This document shows, piece by piece, positions 59,710 through 64,000 of a stretch of DNA of 64,000 bases. The stretch comes from Caprimulgus europaeus (lineage: Eukaryota; Chordata; Aves; Caprimulgiformes; Caprimulgidae): assembly GCA_907165065.1 (NCBI GenBank), contig OU015527.1, positions 24,565,686 to 24,629,685 on the forward strand, read 5' to 3'. The notes beneath the pieces were generated by a model. That model searched no databases, was not told the DNA's origin, and was given only the letters and a program-made list of their open reading frames with translations. How positions within the stretch are numbered: the first letter of the stretch is position 1; each line of letters opens with the position of its first letter. Made by a program: the position numbers and the translations under genes.

Positions 59710-60603
59710 TTAGCCTCTTACTGAGATTACTGACCTTGACAGGCCACTAATTTGATCCAGGATAAAAATCCTCCTGCAATGCTGTGCTTCTGGAACAATA
59801 TTCTCAAGCCTTAGTGATTTGTTGACAATATACTCTCTGTCCAAGAGTTCATAGTCAATACAACTTCTTATCTCTAAAGGGAACAGAGAGTTTAAAGTCT
59901 CATAAGTCTCAAGCTTTGCATTGTGCATTAATTAGTTCATATTTACACAGCTGTGTGAACCAAGCTGGCTTCTGGTCACAATCAACTTTTTAATCTTAAA
60001 GTCACTGGCATGAATCATACTGGAATGTTTCCTGCAAATCTCTGCAGAGGCAAGATGTTGTGTATCCTCACACCGATCAGTTAGAAAGACAGTCTTTATT
60101 AGCATTGCAGATGTAGTCTTAACACTAGCTTCAGACTGGGAATTATCTGATACACTGGCATTAACCATTCAACTGGAATTTCAGTGCAGTAGTTTATTTA
60201 GAGATTACTACTATACCACTACTTTGAGATCACAAAGCTAACCAAACATTTCCTTTTGAAGCCATTAGGTGGCAAAGCTTTTAAGGAATGGTTCATACCT
60301 TTCAGTCAAGTTATTAATTAATTACTTGCTGTTAAGATATTTGATTTGAATCTCATATTTTAGTTTGGCAAGAACATTACATAAAACTGGAAACGTGTTT
60401 TTCTGACACTGAAGTTCTAGGCCACAGGCATCCCATAGTGCATCATGAAATGCAGTCACCATGCATTGGTCTAACAGTAACTCAGAGACAGCCCTTGGTC
60501 TTCGCATTGTTCTGGTCTTGCTATAGACACTGAGAGTTTCAGAAAGACCCAGATGTGCATCAATGATCTCTTCAATAGCCACAGGCTGTTATTTTAACAG
60601 AAT
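59710..60603 (-). other. Unidentified minus-strand coding-like block
   Basis: Three minus-strand frames, 60582-60322 (86 codons), 60168-59932 (78) and 59928-59710 (72), lie in the same phase. The first can be extended upstream by two codons (PV) to an acceptor-like AG at 60590-60591, preceded by TTCTGTTAAAATAAC on the minus strand, though its polypyrimidine stretch is poor. The peptide has a mixed, protein-like composition (IEEIIDAHLGLSETLSVY, AVSELLLDQCMVTAFHDAL). Stops lie at 60322-60324 and around 60265 and 60170, so no single long exon exists. I do not recognise any family. It may be an exon, a decayed pseudogene, or chance. Plus-strand frames here are shorter. Confidence 0.3.
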
Positions 60604-62503
60604 ATGAGAGGAGTAAAGATACTAGCTAGAAAACACTACCAATGCCCAACAGTATCTATGTACTTTTTCTGAGGTCTATGATAAAAAATTTGTTTGCAGC
60701 TGAAAGACTGCAGATTCCAAAAGGAAGTAGAACACTGCTATGTAAACAAGCAAACAAAAAAACAACCCAAAATGAAACAAAATGACTGTCATATCAGCCC
60801 CATCAATGTTGTCATCTGTATTTTTGCAGCTTATTTTTCAAAATTTACTATTACTTGACATATATTTGACTGTGACCTGTTTTATTAAGCTAAACAAGCA
60901 GGAGAACAGCATAGAGAGAAAAATATCAGTTTTCCAATATGGTTACATACATATGTATGCATGAACATATACATATACTTAGTTATATGCATGAGATAAA
61001 ATTCTACAAAAATAACAGTAAAGGTACAGTTAGGTACAATCTCTCTCACCAAGATTTCAGCCTAGGGAGTGTGTAAAACTGGAGAATGTGAAAATACAAC
61101 TGTTGTACAATTACATGTATTCAAAAAACATCCAAAAACCAAAAACCAAAACCAAAAAATAATGTAAGTTGGATGGAACTAGTTGTATGTTATCTTCTGT
61201 ACTGGAACTTGACAAGCATCAATGTCTAAATCCACCAATTAATCTTTTGGTATAATAAAATATAAACTAGGTTTGTGTGTATTTACTCCACATCTATCTT
61301 CCAGACATTGAGGTTTTCCCTCTATTTTCACTTCAACTGAAGTTTTCCAGCATACATTACTAGTAGTAAGTAATAATATTACCTTCCTTCTAATTTGTTA
61401 ACCCACAGGAATAAAAAGATCTTCGTTTCAATATATCTAATATAAAAATATCAGATTCTTCTCTTACTTTTATTCATAATGTAAAGAAAAGTGTTTCTTA
61501 CAGTGGCCAGATCCCTGAGCTAAACCTGAAAAAAATAGTTTTTTCTCTCAGAAAATCAGCATTTCCTTATTTCAACAGTTGACCTCTTCACCATAGATAC
61601 TCATAGAGATCATAATATTGATTGGAACCAACACAGACAAAAAATGATAGGCCTGCTCCAGTGATAATTAGGCAAACATCAGCTCCAGTAACTGCAGGAT
61701 AGTCTTTAGAAATAAAGGGTCAGTTTGGTATAAATTGGCAGTATTTTTTATAATATAAATAAAGTCACAAATAAATTCTAAAGTTTAATGTATCCCAAAG
61801 ATTTGTGTTACTGCTGAACTCTCTCCTGCTACAGACATTTGAGGTACCTCTAGCCAATGTAGTCGATATTTAAATATATGTTTGAAAACATGCCTCTATG
61901 CTTGAAAAGAGATTTCTGTGGCTTAGCTAAGGTATTCTGGAGAAAGGAAATACCTCTCTTAGCAGAAAACAAAACAAAACAAACCAAACTAACTTCTCTG
62001 TGTATTCATCCAATAGGAGAAACCACTAACTCTGTGAAGCATGTTTGCTGAAGCATTTTTTAGCAGCACCACCAGAAGAGAGTGGAAAATAAAATGCAAA
62101 GCAGAAAAGTTTCTTTTTAGTTCTAGTCCTGATCATTTGAATAAAAGATTGCAAAAAATTACAAAAACTCACAAATATGCAAATATTTCTTATTTTCATG
62201 ATGTAGTGGTGAGAAACAAACGAGAAGAAACCCTGGTGAAAATTCCATTTGGTGAAGCACAATGGAAAGTGATAATACAAACATAGAAAGCCAAGTCAGT
62301 CAGGGAGAGTGTAAAAATTGCCAGTCATACTAAATTCCCAGATATATGGTTTATGCAATAAAAGATTACTTCAATAACACTTTCCAAACAAGACTGGAAT
62401 ATTTCAATTTTTATTTCAGTATCTAGAAGTTTTCTCCTTAGGGAACTAAACTCTTCAGCCTGGTACTGGTCATATACAAAATAATGGACAAATGACTTTA
62501 TAG
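60604..62503. other. AT-rich spacer
   Basis: There is no recognised gene or element. A 14-bp palindrome, CATACATATGTATG, lies at 60946-60959. A plus-strand frame of 81 codons at 62041-62286 overlaps an 84-codon minus-strand frame, so neither is convincing. Confidence 0.5.
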
Positions 62504-62529
62504 CAAACAAACAAACAAACAAACAAAAA
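62504..62529. repeat. (CAAA)n microsatellite
   Basis: About six CAAA tetramers are followed by an A- and C-rich stretch. Confidence 0.8.
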
Positions 62530-64000
62530 CACCCCCACAAAAAAAACTACACAAAAAAGCCAAAAAGAACAGCAAACATGATTTCTGGGAACAAATGTCT
62601 TGTCAAACAGATAGATTGTCTTTCTCTTGACTTAGTTATAAATGATGTAAATATAAGTGAATTTATTATTATAGTGTATCTGCACTACTTTATGGCATTT
62701 GACATGAAAATATGATTTTAAAAGCTTGTATTATAAGAAAGTAGCATAGAACATAGCAAAGTTAATTCACAGTCAACCCCCTGTATTAAGAAATCTGCCC
62801 ACAACTAAGTGTCAGTGAGATGGGTATTTTCTAACAGCGCTTACCAGAGGTAAATTTTTGGTCTATATCTATTCAGTAGTCTTATAAATCAGATAAACTT
62901 GCAACTTACGTTTGTAGGATTGTGAAGAATTAATGTAGATTGTGCATCAGCATAATTTGTTTACCCTGAAGCACAGGTAAATGTTCTATAATTCTTTCTA
63001 TGATTATCTGGCAGAAAAAGAGCAACACATTTGTGTTTATATAAAAACAATTATTCTGAATGAAGGAGAAACTGCCTAGCCTCTTAATAGTAAAATGGTG
63101 AGACTTCCAAGTACATTTTGTCCTGTCCAGGTTTCCCTCCTCAGGTTTATGGTAAACTCAGAAAGGACAATGAAAAGAAGATCACAAAACATTTTTTAAA
63201 TTTTGATCTATGTGAGTTATTAAAGAGAAATATCTTCAATATTTATATTAAAAGTACCTACACATAAAAAAGCAAAAACAAAAACAAAAAACACCGCCCA
63301 CACACACATATTTAGTATTTTAGTGCTTTTCAAGACCTTTCCAGGAACAGCACAAAATAACATGATTACATTGCTGGAAAAGAAGCTAGAGAAATCTTCT
63401 CTAGAGAAGTCTCAAAATTAAATGCAATATCTAAATATTAAAGTCCATTACATACTCAAAAAAACTTTCCAAAAAATACTCTGAGTCTGAGGAATCACTT
63501 TGCAAATCAGTAATGAGAGTGACTGTGCCTAGTTTGGAGTGAGACTACCTGGGAACATAAAAAAGAGAGGGGAGCAACATAGAGTATTGGTAAGGAAAAT
63601 ATTACAAAAATAACACAAAAAGAACATGAAGACATATCAAGAAGTCAAACAAGCAGAGAAACTTCAAAAAGTTTTTATTGCAGGAATATTAAACTGAACC
63701 ATGCCTAGAAGACTATAGCATTAGCTATGAAATAAATAAAGTCTGTGAAGAAAATTATTTATTCCTAACGAAGTGTCTAATCTGACAGTAACCAGTAAGT
63801 CATGGCTATAACCTTCATTTTCACTTTTATTTAACTCTCCTGATCTATGTTTTTACAAAATATGATCAATCTTCTATTCTTTAAGCATTTTTGTTTATTT
63901 GTTTATTTCCTTGAATATATTTTATGAAGAAAGTATGTGTGTGGAAGGATTGTATTTTTTCAAAATTTTAGTGAAAACCCAATTGATAGTGAAAATCCAC
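62530..64000. other. AT-rich spacer to window end
   Basis: Nothing recognisable remains; A-rich runs and short frames only. Confidence 0.5.

Noticed and set aside
60946..60959. 14-bp perfect palindrome CATACATATGTATG
   Set aside because: Short TA/CA-rich palindromes are common in AT-rich DNA; nothing else supports a binding site.
62026..62286. Overlapping 84- and 81-codon frames on opposite strands
   Set aside because: Mutual antisense frames with lysine- and phenylalanine-rich AT-driven composition.

Overview
This window is vertebrate, and almost certainly bird, nuclear DNA. It is AT-rich, and I found no confident single-copy protein-coding gene, rRNA or tRNA. Its recognisable content is transposable elements of types that dominate bird genomes: CR1 (chicken repeat 1) LINE fragments with the typical imperfect ATTCTRTG-type 3' tails, LTRs of endogenous retroviruses, and microsatellites. 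I saw no SINEs. The density of CR1 (eight copies in 64 kb) fits a bird lineage with active CR1. The species cannot be named from the sequence.
Layout: 1-4.98 kb is unannotated AT-rich DNA with a perfect 14-bp hairpin near 4.2 kb. A deleted CR1 lies at 4.99-6.20 kb. From 9.3 to 16.3 kb is a retroviral graveyard: the 3' end of a minus-strand provirus (integrase-like ORF, polypurine tract, LTR), an oppositely oriented solo LTR, and a gammaretrovirus-like pol remnant split by a younger CR1, followed by another solo LTR. CR1 fragments lie at 16.9-17.2, 19.1-19.35 and 21.35-21.78 kb. From 23.3 to 28.8 kb an LTR-like segment abuts the best CR1 of the window, a near-full-length copy with remnants of ORF1 (coiled coil and GDS-type esterase) and ORF2 (endonuclease and reverse transcriptase). 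A CR1 at 34.1-34.76 kb carries a 249-bp (AGAGG)n array on its 3' end. Another CR1 lies at 44.3-45.5 kb, and two LTRs of the same family as those near 9-16 kb lie at 47.3-47.9 and 56.0-56.55 kb. The last has a perfect 5-bp target duplication. A 26-unit heptamer satellite sits at 54.26-54.45 kb.
The elements do not work together as a system; they are a stratified record of insertions, and every ORF I recognise is broken. The least explained stretch is 59.7-60.6 kb on the minus strand, where three ORFs in the same frame follow an acceptor-like site. They could be an exon remnant, but I could not identify them. The remaining long stretches look like intergenic or intronic DNA with simple repeats. 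I did not find a convincing new biological system.
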